A stretch of DNA of 64,000 nt, taken from NCBI RefSeq assembly GCF_026427595.1, contig NZ_CP101527.1, forward strand, positions 3,281,001 through 3,345,000. The letters are read 5' to 3'. Every line of letters begins with the position of its first letter. Position 1 is the first letter of the stretch. Positions 35,199 to 43,334 of the stretch are shown here, piece after piece. The notes below the pieces were generated by a model. That model was not told the origin of the DNA. It saw only the letters and a list, made by a program, of their open reading frames with translations, and made no database searches. The translations under genes and the position numbers were made by a program. The DNA is from Alkalimarinus sediminis (GTDB lineage: Bacteria; Pseudomonadota; Gammaproteobacteria; Pseudomonadales; Oleiphilaceae).

Positions 35199-35684
35199 AT
35201 GAAAGTTATTAAGCAATCTGCATTGATTATTCTGCCAATATTCCTGGCTGGATGCTCCAGTACAACGGTTAAAACAGCTGATATGAGCAACAACATTGGT
35301 GAATCGCACACTTGTGTTGGGAAAGTCATGGGCTCATCTATATCACTAGGTAATCACATATTAGCTGCACGAAACAGAGATAGCTGCATCGAAATCATGG
35401 AGAAAAAAGGTTTTATTGCCATTGATGAAATGGGCTTTCTGCCACCCGTTGCTAATGAGGAGGATGGCAAACTAATGGTCGCTGAAAAATATAAAACTGG
35501 TTTTGGTCTTAAACCCAAACAGCCTGCGATACTTGAGTCGGTTAACAACACCCCCGTACATAATATAGAAGAACTAAAAGCGGCAAGCTTTGGGAAGAGC
35601 GAAGAAAGGGTTAAACTAATATTTAAGCAAAATAATTCTGAACAAACATTTTACATGGCGCTAGAGCCTCTCCAGCAAAAGTAA
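35199..35684 (+). CDS. Lipoprotein with PDZ-like C-terminal segment
   Basis: This 161-residue product has a clear lipobox (IILPIFLAGCSSTTVK). Two cysteines in the mature part (SHTCVGK and RDSCIEI) may form a disulfide. The C-terminal segment QPAILESVNNTPVHNIEELK followed by VKLIFKQNNSEQTFYMAL has the strand-helix-strand pattern of a PDZ-type domain (compare VxxVNGxxVxxxxEL), so it may bind peptide ends. It is 40 bp after the preceding lipoprotein gene on the same strand, so the two probably form an operon. Confidence 0.6.
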   Translation: MKVIKQSALIILPIFLAGCSSTTVKTADMSNNIGESHTCVGKVMGSSISLGNHILAARNRDSCIEIMEKKGFIAIDEMGFLPPVANEEDGKLMVAEKYKTGFGLKPKQPAILESVNNTPVHNIEELKAASFGKSEERVKLIFKQNNSEQTFYMALEPLQQK

Positions 35685-35759
35685 ATATAAATTGGCCTGA
35701 TCAATTAATCCACCTCCCAATAAGTCTTGCCAAGGGTCGTCAGATAAGCTTTTCTTTTG

Positions 35760-36065
35760 CTAGTATTTAACTTTTATCGGTACTAACTGTTCAGGGCGTC
35801 GAGACATGTCGGAAGACGACTCACTTTCAAGAACGGCCTGAACAGCATTTAACTTTTCTTTGGGGATTAGTATGAGGTTGCTATTGAGGTCTTTAGCGAC
35901 TAATTCCAAGGTATCCAGGCGTAGTTTTCCTTTTGATTCCAAGCGTTGATATTGCTAACGCGAGATACTAACACGTAACATAATATCGTTGTGCTTAAGT
36001 GCTAATGCAAGGCGGCGTTTTTTATTTGCTGAAGTAAGGAACTCATAATCTGTAAACACATACAT
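35760..36065 (-). pseudogene. XRE-family regulator interrupted by one nonsense codon
   Basis: Read from the ATG at 36065, the frame gives MYVFTDYEFLTSANKKRRLA, then LALKHNDIMLRVSISR, a TAG, and QYQRLESKGKLRLDTLELVA through IPKEKLNAVQAVLES to a stop at 35760. The pattern is that of a HipB-like helix-turn-helix protein in which SRQQYQRLESKG is expected, so a CAG-to-TAG change at one glutamine explains the break. The rest of the frame is open. It has no partner toxin beside it. A suppressor or a sequencing error could also account for the TAG. Confidence 0.75.
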
Positions 36066-36225
36066 TGCTTTTTAAAATTAAGAAACATATTGGTCTCTTT
36101 TTAGATCACAGGCAGCAGATATGTTTCTTTTTTACACCCACCTATTCAGAGCCAACCTCATTAACAAAAGGCACCATTTTGACGTACATTGACATTATTC
36201 TATCTCGATTGTCAGGATATGCATC

Positions 36226-36513
36226 ATGAATCACGCAGCACAAACTCAAAATGACAGGATTAACCTCCGTCTAAAGCATAACGCCAAGCTAATGCTTGAA
36301 CGAGCTGCTAGCTTCGAAGGTCAAACCATTAGTAAGTTCGTGTTGAGTAGCGCTTTGGCCAATGCTGAAAAGACAATTCAGAAACATGAAGTCATGAGCT
36401 TGAACACCCAAGATTCAGAAGCCTTCTTTAATGCACTTGCTTCACCTGTTCAATTTAATAATAAGTTATCTTCGGCCCTGGAAGAGCATGATGAGCGTGT
36501 AAGCAGCAAATGA
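36226..36513 (+). CDS. DUF1778-type antitoxin
   Basis: This 95-residue protein has a ribbon-helix-helix N-terminus (DRINLRLKHNAKLMLERAAS, then GQTISKFVLSSALANAEKTI) typical of DUF1778/TacA-like antitoxins, and a C-terminal tail that would wrap the toxin (LNTQDSEAFFNALASP). Its stop overlaps the start of the acetyltransferase toxin by 4 bp (ATGA), so the two are translationally coupled. It should repress its own promoter together with the toxin. Confidence 0.9.
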   Translation: MNHAAQTQNDRINLRLKHNAKLMLERAASFEGQTISKFVLSSALANAEKTIQKHEVMSLNTQDSEAFFNALASPVQFNNKLSSALEEHDERVSSK

Positions 36514-37010
36514 CTGATTACAAAAGCCTTGTTATTTGCACTCTGAACAACACTCTCGACAGGCCGACTTTTCAATGTGCTAATGATCAGTTAGACAATT
36601 ACCTTAAGAAACAAGCTAAGCAAGATATTAAGAGACGAATTAGCAGGGTCTTTATAGCAACTCTTCCAGAAGAACCTGCTACGGTCGTAGGGTATTACAC
36701 CTTAAGTAGCTTATCAATTGAACTAGATCAGCTACCTGAAGAAAGCAAACGAAAATTACCCAAGCATCCTATTCCTGGAGCCCTCATAGGCAGACTAGCC
36801 GTTAGTAAAGATGCGCAAGGCCAAGGTATCGGGAGGCTACTTTTGGCTGACGCAATTAAACGCACCTTAGCTGTCAGTCAAGAAATAGCAATTTATACGA
36901 TGGTAGTTGATGCTACTGACAAACAAGCCGCTAGTTTTTATCGACAATACGGTTTTTCTACTTTAGTCTCTCATGAGAACCGATTATATTTACCACTTAA
37001 ATCATTCTAA
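36510..37010 (+). CDS. GNAT-family acetyltransferase toxin (TacT-like)
   Basis: This 166-residue GNAT protein has the acetyl-CoA loop RLAVSKDAQGQGIGRLLLAD (about 107-126, Q-x-x-G-x-G/A) and the terminal strand region ASFYRQYGFSTLV. The N-terminal FQCANDQLDNYLKKQAKQD is characteristic of TacT/AtaT-type toxins, which acetylate aminoacyl-tRNA and stop translation. It is paired with a DUF1778 antitoxin in the standard order and overlap. It lies directly before the ssrA-end copy at 37226, so it may help to retain the second unit. Confidence 0.9.
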   Translation: MTDYKSLVICTLNNTLDRPTFQCANDQLDNYLKKQAKQDIKRRISRVFIATLPEEPATVVGYYTLSSLSIELDQLPEESKRKLPKHPIPGALIGRLAVSKDAQGQGIGRLLLADAIKRTLAVSQEIAIYTMVVDATDKQAASFYRQYGFSTLVSHENRLYLPLKSF

Positions 37011-37114
37011 TATTGCTCCAAAACACTGGGAACTGAACCGGCGTCCATAAAGAACCAATACGGAGGAATTTGTACCTTACGCATCTACTCTGTCGGTCTA
37101 GGACTTTGAAGGGC

Positions 37115-37200
37115 TTCAGCCAAAAGTACAGAATAGATCTTAAATTCGCACAATATTCGCACACCAGAATCCGGCTATTAATTTACTCCTTTAATAACAG
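37115..37200. repeat. Right-end repeat of the second unit
   Basis: The 38-bp segment 37115-37152 is repeated exactly at 39499-39536, and 13 bp at 37188-37200 recur at 39561-39573. The segments contain ATTCGCAC motifs and lie at the same distance before an ssrA-end copy in both places, so they appear to be homologous right ends of two elements. Confidence 0.8.
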
Positions 37201-37225
37201 CGAGTTACGAACCATAAACGGCGCA

Positions 37226-37250
37226 TTCGATCCCCGCCGTCTCCACCAAA
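37226..37250 (+). repeat. ssrA 3'-end direct repeat, copy 3
   Basis: A 25-bp match to 1383-1407. It is followed by DNA homologous to the island's left end, so it is a junction between two tandem elements. Confidence 0.85.
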
Positions 37251-37276
37251 CAAAGGGTTCGAGAGAACCAAAGAAG

Positions 37277-37318
37277 ACCCGCCAAGCCAATATAATCAAG
37301 GCTTCGCGGGTTTTTTTA
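37277..37318 (+). terminator. Terminator after ssrA-end copy 3
   Basis: A 12-bp stem with one C-C mismatch (37277-37288 with 37300-37311) followed by a T-run. It is homologous in position and sequence to the terminator at 1434-1474. Confidence 0.85.
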
Positions 37319-37335
37319 TACCTAGGCATTCCACC

Positions 37336-37370
37336 ATACCTATCAAATCCATGACTTTTAGTAACACTCA
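37336..37370. repeat. Left-end repeat shared with island 1
   Basis: An exact 35-bp copy of 1495-1529, including one TAGTAACACT site. In island 1 it precedes the integrase; here no integrase follows. Confidence 0.85.
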
Positions 37371-37497
37371 CGTGACATCGGCAACCCTTGGTTTAACTAC
37401 TACGTTATTTTCAAACCGGTTTTAAAGACAACGTTGTTAATTTGCACTTAGCCCTTCAATAGCTGTTCACGCTTAATACCTATTCATTATTAATGCT

Positions 37498-37550
37498 TGT
37501 ACATTATTCATATCTGTACATTATTAATGTACATGCTATATTAATGTACA
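37498..37550. promoter_or_regulatory. Operator array of the AbiE-type operon
   Basis: A perfect 19-bp palindrome TGTACATTATTAATGTACA (37515-37533) is flanked by a direct half-site TGTACATTA at 37498 and an inverted TTAATGTACA at 37541. AbiEi antitoxins are known to repress their operon by binding inverted repeats. The array lies 40-90 bp before the start codon. Confidence 0.7.
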
Positions 37551-37589
37551 AATAAATAAACGAAAGATTAATGTAAACCTACAATCAAA

Positions 37590-38642
37590 ATGAATACAGA
37601 GCACGAGTTACTAATAAGAGCTATCACTGCGTTTCATAATGAGACCGGTATAGAGCTGGATGTCATCCAGGAAAACGGTCAGCTCGTAGACATCGAAGTA
37701 GATGCGATCATTCAATTTCCGAAGCCTGGCCCCAAACTCGCAATTGAAGTTAAAAAGTGGACACAGCAAGCAAATCTCGGCGCTATAGCGGAACAAATCA
37801 AAAGACTCCCTCTTGATGGTGTTTTAGTCACAGACTACATCAACCCCAATATGGCTAAAAAGCTTAAAGCAATGCACGTACAATTTATGGATACAGTAGG
37901 TAATACTTATATCAATCAACCTCCTATTTATATTCATGTAACAGGCAACAAACAAAACCAAGCCCTAACCCACTTCAAGGAAACAAATCGCGCATTCGAT
38001 ACCACTGGCCTCAAGGTTGTATTTGGCTTTCTATGCACCCCATTACTTGTAAACACTACATACCGAGAGATAGCAAAAACCACGGGCGTAGCCCTAGGTA
38101 CAGTGGGCTGGGTAATCAATGGATTAAAAGATGCGGGGTTCGTTATTGAACGCGGGAAAAGACGCGAACTAATCAATAAACGGAAGTTGTTGGACCGTTG
38201 GGTGGAAGCCTACCCTGAAAAGTTAAAACCCAAGCAACACGTAGGTGAGTTTATCGCCGATCAAGCCAATTGGTGGCAAGATATTAAGATTGAAGAGTAT
38301 CGAGCATACTGGGGCGGCGAAGTCGCTGCAGCTAAATACACCAAATACCTACAACCACAAATTGCTACGGTCTATTTGCCCAAGGAAGCTGGCAATAAAC
38401 TATTAATGAACGCAAAACTCCGTAAAGCGGACGAGTTCCCAGCTGCAGAAGCAGGGATAGTCAGGATATTTCGTCCATTTTGGCCAACCGATACTATTCA
38501 AGAAGACAGCAACGAAGGCCTAGCACACCCCATCTTAGTCTACGCTGACTTAATCGAAACCGGCGATGCCAGAAATATAGAAACAGCCAGGATGATCTAT
38601 GAACAATACATCAATAAATATATCGGCGCAGATGTACTCTGA
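37590..38642 (+). CDS. AbiEi-family antitoxin of a type IV toxin-antitoxin system
   Basis: This 350-residue protein has an N-terminal nuclease-like fold (VDAIIQFPKPGPKLAIEVKK, about 33-52, with the E-V-K pattern of PD-(D/E)xK relatives), then FMDTVGNTYINQPPIYIHVTG, and a winged helix-turn-helix (TYREIAKTTGVALGTVGWVINGLKDAGFV, about 153-181) typical of type IV AbiEi-like antitoxins. It overlaps the toxin gene. Its likely binding site is the palindrome array upstream. The larger size compared with classic AbiEi (about 200-270 residues) reflects the extra N-terminal domain. Confidence 0.8.
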   Translation: MNTEHELLIRAITAFHNETGIELDVIQENGQLVDIEVDAIIQFPKPGPKLAIEVKKWTQQANLGAIAEQIKRLPLDGVLVTDYINPNMAKKLKAMHVQFMDTVGNTYINQPPIYIHVTGNKQNQALTHFKETNRAFDTTGLKVVFGFLCTPLLVNTTYREIAKTTGVALGTVGWVINGLKDAGFVIERGKRRELINKRKLLDRWVEAYPEKLKPKQHVGEFIADQANWWQDIKIEEYRAYWGGEVAAAKYTKYLQPQIATVYLPKEAGNKLLMNAKLRKADEFPAAEAGIVRIFRPFWPTDTIQEDSNEGLAHPILVYADLIETGDARNIETARMIYEQYINKYIGADVL

Positions 38643-39378
38643 TGCAGTCCAGGTCTATACAGATGTAAGTGAAATATGCGACCAGCTCAAGATACCGTAT
38701 GTAGTCGTGGGCGCTTCAGCTAGAGACATTGTTCTGCACTTTGGTCATGGGGCTAAAATCCAACGAGCTACAACCGATATTGATTTTGGAATACAAGTGC
38801 CAAACTGGAACGCATTCCAGTTGCTAAAGCAGGCGCTTTTATCGCGAGACTTCAAAGAAACGAGACAGCAGCATAATTTAGTTAGTGCCGCAGGAGTCCC
38901 CATTGACATTGTTCCCTTTGGGCAACTAAAAGACGACAACGCTAATATATCCTGGCCGCCTGACGGCGACCGGGTCATCAATGTTTTGGGATTTCAGGAA
39001 GCATGTGTGAATGCTGAAATTGTTCGCGTTCAAGATAACCCTCCTATCGATATTCCAGTCGCTACCCCTGAAGGTATGGCCGTTTTGAAACTAATTGCAT
39101 GGACAGACCGAAGCGCTGAGATGAGATCTAAAGACGCTAAAGACCTGCTCTATCTTTTCACCACTTACCATCATATTCCGAAGGTCAAAGACCTCATTTA
39201 CGATAATGAAGAACTGATGGAAACGTATGATTGGGATATTGAACTCGCAAGCGCACAGCAACTAGGAAAAGACGCTCGTAATATAGCTCAAGAACAGACC
39301 TGCACAACAATTGAAGCGCTACTCAATGGCAACCATGAAAAGTTAATGGGGGCATTTGTGAAAGGTTTCGGATGCTGA
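38632..39378 (+). CDS. AbiEii/AbiGii-type nucleotidyltransferase toxin
   Basis: This 248-residue nucleotidyltransferase-fold protein has VVVGASARDIVLHFG (G-A-S in place of the G-G/G-S loop) followed by RATTDIDFGIQVP, which supplies the metal-binding D-x-D, and PIDIVPFG with the third Asp. Members modify tRNA acceptor ends or other targets and block growth. The ATG at 38632 overlaps the antitoxin stop by 11 nt; an upstream ATG at 38599 would overlap more. This operon is the only cargo of a 2.4-kb unit. Confidence 0.8.
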   Translation: MYSDAVQVYTDVSEICDQLKIPYVVVGASARDIVLHFGHGAKIQRATTDIDFGIQVPNWNAFQLLKQALLSRDFKETRQQHNLVSAAGVPIDIVPFGQLKDDNANISWPPDGDRVINVLGFQEACVNAEIVRVQDNPPIDIPVATPEGMAVLKLIAWTDRSAEMRSKDAKDLLYLFTTYHHIPKVKDLIYDNEELMETYDWDIELASAQQLGKDARNIAQEQTCTTIEALLNGNHEKLMGAFVKGFGC

Positions 39379-39598
39379 GTCAATCTATATATTGTGAAAC
39401 AAAACTTGTAAGCTAGACTAATAAAGAGCTCAACCGGCGTCCGTTAAAACGTTTTTACACCCGACGCCTCGCCTCTGTCGAATCTATACTTTAGAGATTT
39501 CAGCCAAAAGTACAGAATAGATCTTAAATTCGCACACCGAAACCAACAATATATTTTATTCCTTTAATAACAGTTATTTGCGAACCATTAACGACGCA

Positions 39599-39621
39599 TT
39601 CGATCCCTGCCGTCCCACCAA
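39599..39621 (+). repeat. ssrA 3'-end direct repeat, copy 4 (degenerate)
   Basis: TTCGATCCCTGCCGTCCCAC followed by CAA differs from the ssrA end by one substitution and a missing base (CCGTC-CCACCAA). It is preceded by the same right-end DNA as copy 3. Confidence 0.8.
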
Positions 39622-39624
39622 CTT

Positions 39625-39658
39625 AAAAAGGCAAACCCTAGCAGGTTGGCCTTTTTTA
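39625..39658 (+). terminator. Terminator after ssrA-end copy 4
   Basis: AAAAAGGC-A-AACC pairs with GGTT-G-GCCTTTTT, ending in a T-run. Confidence 0.75.
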
Positions 39659-39865
39659 TTGCCAAACAGCCCCCCCCCCCTTTTTTTTCCACCCCCGATC
39701 GGATATCCCGAGCACGCTCAATAGGTATCCTGCCGTTCGAGAGATGATTCAAGCACAAAAAAAGTGGCTATTATGACGAGCCTATATGCTAGGTAGATTG
39801 TTTAGGTTACGACTAGATTGAAAGATACATCCGCACATTCGACCATAAAAGAAAGAAAAATAAGC

Positions 39866-40084
39866 ATGGAGCAAAACGCCCGCTGGAGCCGCCCAGCTCT
39901 TGTAAGTTTTTTACTTGATATCAAAAGCGACTCTAAGACTAGATTCAGATTAGGAGCATGCGTAACAATACTAGCTCTTCTTTGGATTAGTGAGGACTTC
40001 ATGTCAGCAATGATCTTAGCGGCTTACGCTACGCTCATATTGAGCTCAGTCGCCCTTGCCTGCGATCTGGTTTTTATGCTGTAA
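39866..40084 (+). CDS. Small membrane protein
   Basis: From the ATG at 39866 the 72-residue product has a short basic N-terminus and two hydrophobic segments (FRLGACVTILALLWIS and MILAAYATLILSSVALACDLVFML). No family is recognised. It lies just before another small membrane frame at 40091, and the two may be a pair or fragments of one former gene. The ribosome site is weak. Confidence 0.4.
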   Translation: MEQNARWSRPALVSFLLDIKSDSKTRFRLGACVTILALLWISEDFMSAMILAAYATLILSSVALACDLVFML

Positions 40085-40090
40085 AAATAC

Positions 40091-40294
40091 TTGAAAGTCA
40101 GTGCATCTACACGTCCTGTGTTGGCAATTTACTTAATTATCACGCTAGGGTCAGCGCTTATCATTGATCGACCTAAGGCGATTATCCTTCTATTACTGCC
40201 GTCTATTTTAGTCGCCAATATAGTTGGCAGGCGTGTCCCAAAGAACGTGAAATCCGTAGACAAAGTGACTGAGGAAGTTGAAGGACGCGAGTAG
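40091..40294 (+). CDS. Small membrane protein
   Basis: This 67-residue frame begins with TTG. It has two hydrophobic segments (PVLAIYLIITLGSALII and AIILLLLPSILVANIVG) and a charged tail (KNVKSVDKVTEEVEGRE). It follows the previous small frame by 6 bp. No family is recognised, and the lack of a good ribosome site keeps confidence low. Confidence 0.35.
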   Translation: MKVSASTRPVLAIYLIITLGSALIIDRPKAIILLLLPSILVANIVGRRVPKNVKSVDKVTEEVEGRE

Positions 40295-40345
40295 GTAAAA
40301 AATAAATGCGTCCCCTTTATTCTGTGCAAGAATAGCAGCAACGCA

Positions 40346-41989
40346 TTACAACATTCCTTCAGGCACAAACCATGACAAAAAACCTGTTGAAAATCTGCGC
40401 CACCAGCCTGTATCTGGTTCTTTATTAAAATGCAGTAATTGACCGTCCTGCATTGTTTCCCAAAACAATTCATCATCCTGTAGCGTAACTTTGTAGGCCA
40501 CAGTTAAAATCTTCTCATCAAATGTTCGCGATATCGGTTCTGCATACTCAGGCGCACTAAAATAAACGCCCATTTCAGTATTCAGCAAAATTGAGCGCGG
40601 ATCCAAATTGAATGAGCCAACAAATAGGTAAGTGCCATCGAAAACAAAACTCTTAGCGTGCAAACTAGCACCTGAAGACCCCTTCCAACGACCAACAGGT
40701 TTAGCTTTGGTTTTTTCGTCCATCAATTTATTTTTAAACTCATATAATTCAACGCCTCCCCTTAGCAGTGCTTTGCGATAGTTTATATAACCCGCATGCA
40801 CTAGGGAGACATCATTGGAAGACAGCGAATTCGTTAAGATACGAACGCGAACACCATCAGTGACCTTTTGAGTGAGAAATTTGGTCACATCGTCACCGGG
40901 AACAAAGTAAGGAGACACGATAATCAGATCATTTTGTGCTAGATCAAAAGCTTCTTTCAGGCGAGGAGCCAAATGCGTATCCATACTGATTTTTCTTCTC
41001 TCTACTTTTCCAGGATCATCACTCACCAAAACCCAACGACTCCAAGCAAATCTAATATCCTTACCATTACCGTATTGCAAAAATTTCGTTTGCCGTAACG
41101 CATCAGAATAGGCGGAATTTTCAGCCTCCACTAAAAAGCCGTCGGAAAGATCGCGAAATCTAGCCAGCATTAACTCACCACTTTCATCACCCGAGTCATA
41201 AGCCTTGAGCGATAACACCCACTGACTATTCCAAAACCCATCAAATATCGCTGAAGCATCCCGAGCTACCGGTCCAATGCCCAATACATCTATATCTCCA
41301 AAAACGACGTCCTCTGATGCGCTAAAATATTCATCACCTATATTGCGCCCCCCCATCACTAATGCCTGATTATCAGCAATAAGCGCCTTATTGTGCATCC
41401 GATGATTTAAGCGAAAAGGGCTCCCAATAAAACCCAGCGCGCGCAGACTTCGGTTTTTAAATGGATTATAAAGTCGTATTTCGATATTTGGATGTGCATT
41501 TAAAGCAAACAGTGTTTCATCTTTACCTGCGGTATCAAGATCATCCAGTAAAAGTCTCACACGCACGCCACGATCCGCGGCATGCAGCAAGCGATTTTGA
41601 AGCACACGTCCGGTCAAGTCGTCGTGCCAAATGTAATACTGTAAATCTAGCGAGCGTTGCGCTGCGTCAATTAATTTAATGCGTGCCGCCAGTGCATCCA
41701 TTCCATATGCAAGGAGATGAAAGCCAGACTCTTCAGGATGCTCAGACAACAACGGAGCAATCGCTTTTCCCACCAAGGTATCATTGGTGTTTTCTAAGGC
41801 ATAAGAAGGCATCTTGTGCTTATCCGGCGGCATACTCGCACAGCCAGAGAATAGGAAAGCCGTTACAAAAATCATGACCGCTGTATAGCACAAGTGCCCA
41901 GCTTTTAATCTCGCACCGTAATGCGCCCTGCTAGGGAGTGTTTGCATGAACCCAACCGCCAACTTCACTACTTGTCCACTTACTCCCAT
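40346..41989 (-). CDS. Phospholipase D-family lipoprotein (cardiolipin synthase-like)
   Basis: This 547-residue protein carries both catalytic HKD motifs: HNKALIADNQALVMGGRNIG (about 197-216) and HAKSFVFDGTYLFVGSFNLD (about 445-464), so it has the complete two-lobed PLD active site. The N-terminus is long, with a hydrophobic stretch ending in a lipobox-like FLFSGCASMPP at about residue 50; the true start may be a later Met. Lipid-anchored PLD proteins of this type (YmdC/ClsC-like) act on phospholipids at the envelope. It is leftward and not obviously linked to neighbours. Confidence 0.85.
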   Translation of the reverse strand: MGVSGQVVKLAVGFMQTLPSRAHYGARLKAGHLCYTAVMIFVTAFLFSGCASMPPDKHKMPSYALENTNDTLVGKAIAPLLSEHPEESGFHLLAYGMDALAARIKLIDAAQRSLDLQYYIWHDDLTGRVLQNRLLHAADRGVRVRLLLDDLDTAGKDETLFALNAHPNIEIRLYNPFKNRSLRALGFIGSPFRLNHRMHNKALIADNQALVMGGRNIGDEYFSASEDVVFGDIDVLGIGPVARDASAIFDGFWNSQWVLSLKAYDSGDESGELMLARFRDLSDGFLVEAENSAYSDALRQTKFLQYGNGKDIRFAWSRWVLVSDDPGKVERRKISMDTHLAPRLKEAFDLAQNDLIIVSPYFVPGDDVTKFLTQKVTDGVRVRILTNSLSSNDVSLVHAGYINYRKALLRGGVELYEFKNKLMDEKTKAKPVGRWKGSSGASLHAKSFVFDGTYLFVGSFNLDPRSILLNTEMGVYFSAPEYAEPISRTFDEKILTVAYKVTLQDDELFWETMQDGQLLHFNKEPDTGWWRRFSTGFLSWFVPEGML

Positions 41990-42056
41990 CGGTGCACCCT
42001 ATCTAAAAAGTCTCTGAATTTCGGACATTTAAAGAGTTCGTTAAAAATGTTTAGCT

Positions 42057-43334
42057 TCACGTCCCGGGACTGAGTCCATCAGTAAGTGAGCGACGGTAGC
42101 AACGCATTGCTGGCAACAATCCAGCCAGTAGCCCAGCCAATAATATCCCTGCAAACAATGGCGCGATGGTACCGCCGGTAAATGCTGTGGATAGACTTAC
42201 TCCATACTGCTGCACTAACATGTTATCGAGTGCCAGCAAGGTTAACGTGGCAAACAATATCCCCACCACAAGACCGCCAACGGTGAGCAACAAGGCTTCG
42301 CCGATGACCAGAAGAAATATGTGCCTCGGCCTTGCACCTACAGCGCGCAACACGGCCATTTCCCGACGACGCTCTTCCAGTCCACTCCAGAGTACAGTCA
42401 ACATTCCCACCAAAACAGCCGTGATCACACTCCATGACATGCCACGCAGCACATTCTCGGCTACACCAACAATCTGCCAAAGTTCAAGCAGGGCCGGACC
42501 CGGCATAACGGCACTGAGCGGTTCTGCCGGCCAGTTACTGAGACGGGCCTGCATAAATAGTGCAGCCGCGCGCTGGTCGAGGGCCACCAGCATCGCCGAT
42601 AGCCGCTCAGGTGCTTTAACCAGCAGGCGGGCTTCCTCGGCAGTGAGCTTATCCATTGCATCTGGAGGGCGTCCATCTAACCAGTCGACATGCATCGCTT
42701 CGATACCAGCCAAGCTGACATGCACCGTACGATCCACGGCCGTGCCCGTGCGCTGCAATATGCCGACAATCCGAAACGGTTTGTCCTGATGGCCGCGCGC
42801 CGCATCCATCGCTGCTTCAAGACCATGCTCAAGAGCAATCTGCTGGTTCAGTTGGTAGCCAAGTTTGTCAGCCACCTCGGCACCGATTACGGCGTCGAAG
42901 ATATCAGAAAAAGGAGTTCCCTCCGCAAAAACCAACGACTGTGATCGCCCATAGCGAAAATGCTTAAAATAGTCTGACTCAGTACCCATCACCGGGTAGC
43001 CATCATGAGAATCACCAAAACTAACAGGTAGCGCCCAAGCTACTCCGGGGAGTGCCGCGATCTGTCGATAGGACTCGAAGGTCATACCCCGCCCCGGCGT
43101 ACCAGTACGAAATACCACTCCCATGAGCAACTCAACCGAACCACCGCGCGGGCCCACAATCAGGTCGACCCCGGATACGCTGCGAGTGAAGGCTTCGCGG
43201 GCCTCAGTGCGAATCTGTTCGACGACGATCAGTACAGCTGAGCCCAAACCAATACAGGCAACCGTCAGCAGCGCAACGAAGCGCCGCGAACCGAGACTAC
43301 TCCAAGCCAAGTTAAGAAGAAACCGCATCAGCAT
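42057..43334 (-). CDS. ABC transporter permease, MacB/FtsX-like
   Basis: This 425-residue permease has the LolE/MacB layout: one N-terminal transmembrane helix (FVALLTVACIGLGSAVLIVV), a large periplasmic domain (about 40-290), then three C-terminal helices with the FtsX signature EERRREMAVLRAVGARPRHI. It overlaps the ATPase gene by 7 bp. Such permeases act in lipoprotein release, export or mechanotransmission rather than import. With the DUF3299 gene upstream this is a conserved three-gene set in gammaproteobacteria, and related loci have been connected with zinc homeostasis; that link is recalled, not shown here. Confidence 0.88.
   Translation of the reverse strand: MLMRFLLNLAWSSLGSRRFVALLTVACIGLGSAVLIVVEQIRTEAREAFTRSVSGVDLIVGPRGGSVELLMGVVFRTGTPGRGMTFESYRQIAALPGVAWALPVSFGDSHDGYPVMGTESDYFKHFRYGRSQSLVFAEGTPFSDIFDAVIGAEVADKLGYQLNQQIALEHGLEAAMDAARGHQDKPFRIVGILQRTGTAVDRTVHVSLAGIEAMHVDWLDGRPPDAMDKLTAEEARLLVKAPERLSAMLVALDQRAAALFMQARLSNWPAEPLSAVMPGPALLELWQIVGVAENVLRGMSWSVITAVLVGMLTVLWSGLEERRREMAVLRAVGARPRHIFLLVIGEALLLTVGGLVVGILFATLTLLALDNMLVQQYGVSLSTAFTGGTIAPLFAGILLAGLLAGLLPAMRCYRRSLTDGLSPGT

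Larger units (their letters stand above)
39379..39865. other. Junction region with right-end repeat, ssrA-end copy and C/T tract
   Basis: No gene is present in these 487 bp. They hold the right-end repeat (39499-39573), the degenerate ssrA-end copy (39599-39621), a terminator (39625-39657) and a homopolymer tract of 11 C then 8 T (39670-39688). Confidence 0.7.

Noticed and set aside
29510-39621. Additional tRNA or tmRNA genes at the CCA-ending repeats
   Set aside because: Only the T-arm and acceptor 3' side are present at each copy; no 5' half or anticodon arm exists.
42166-42789. 207-codon plus-strand frame opposite the ABC permease
   Set aside because: It is a shadow in GC-rich DNA; the permease frame has clear domain motifs.
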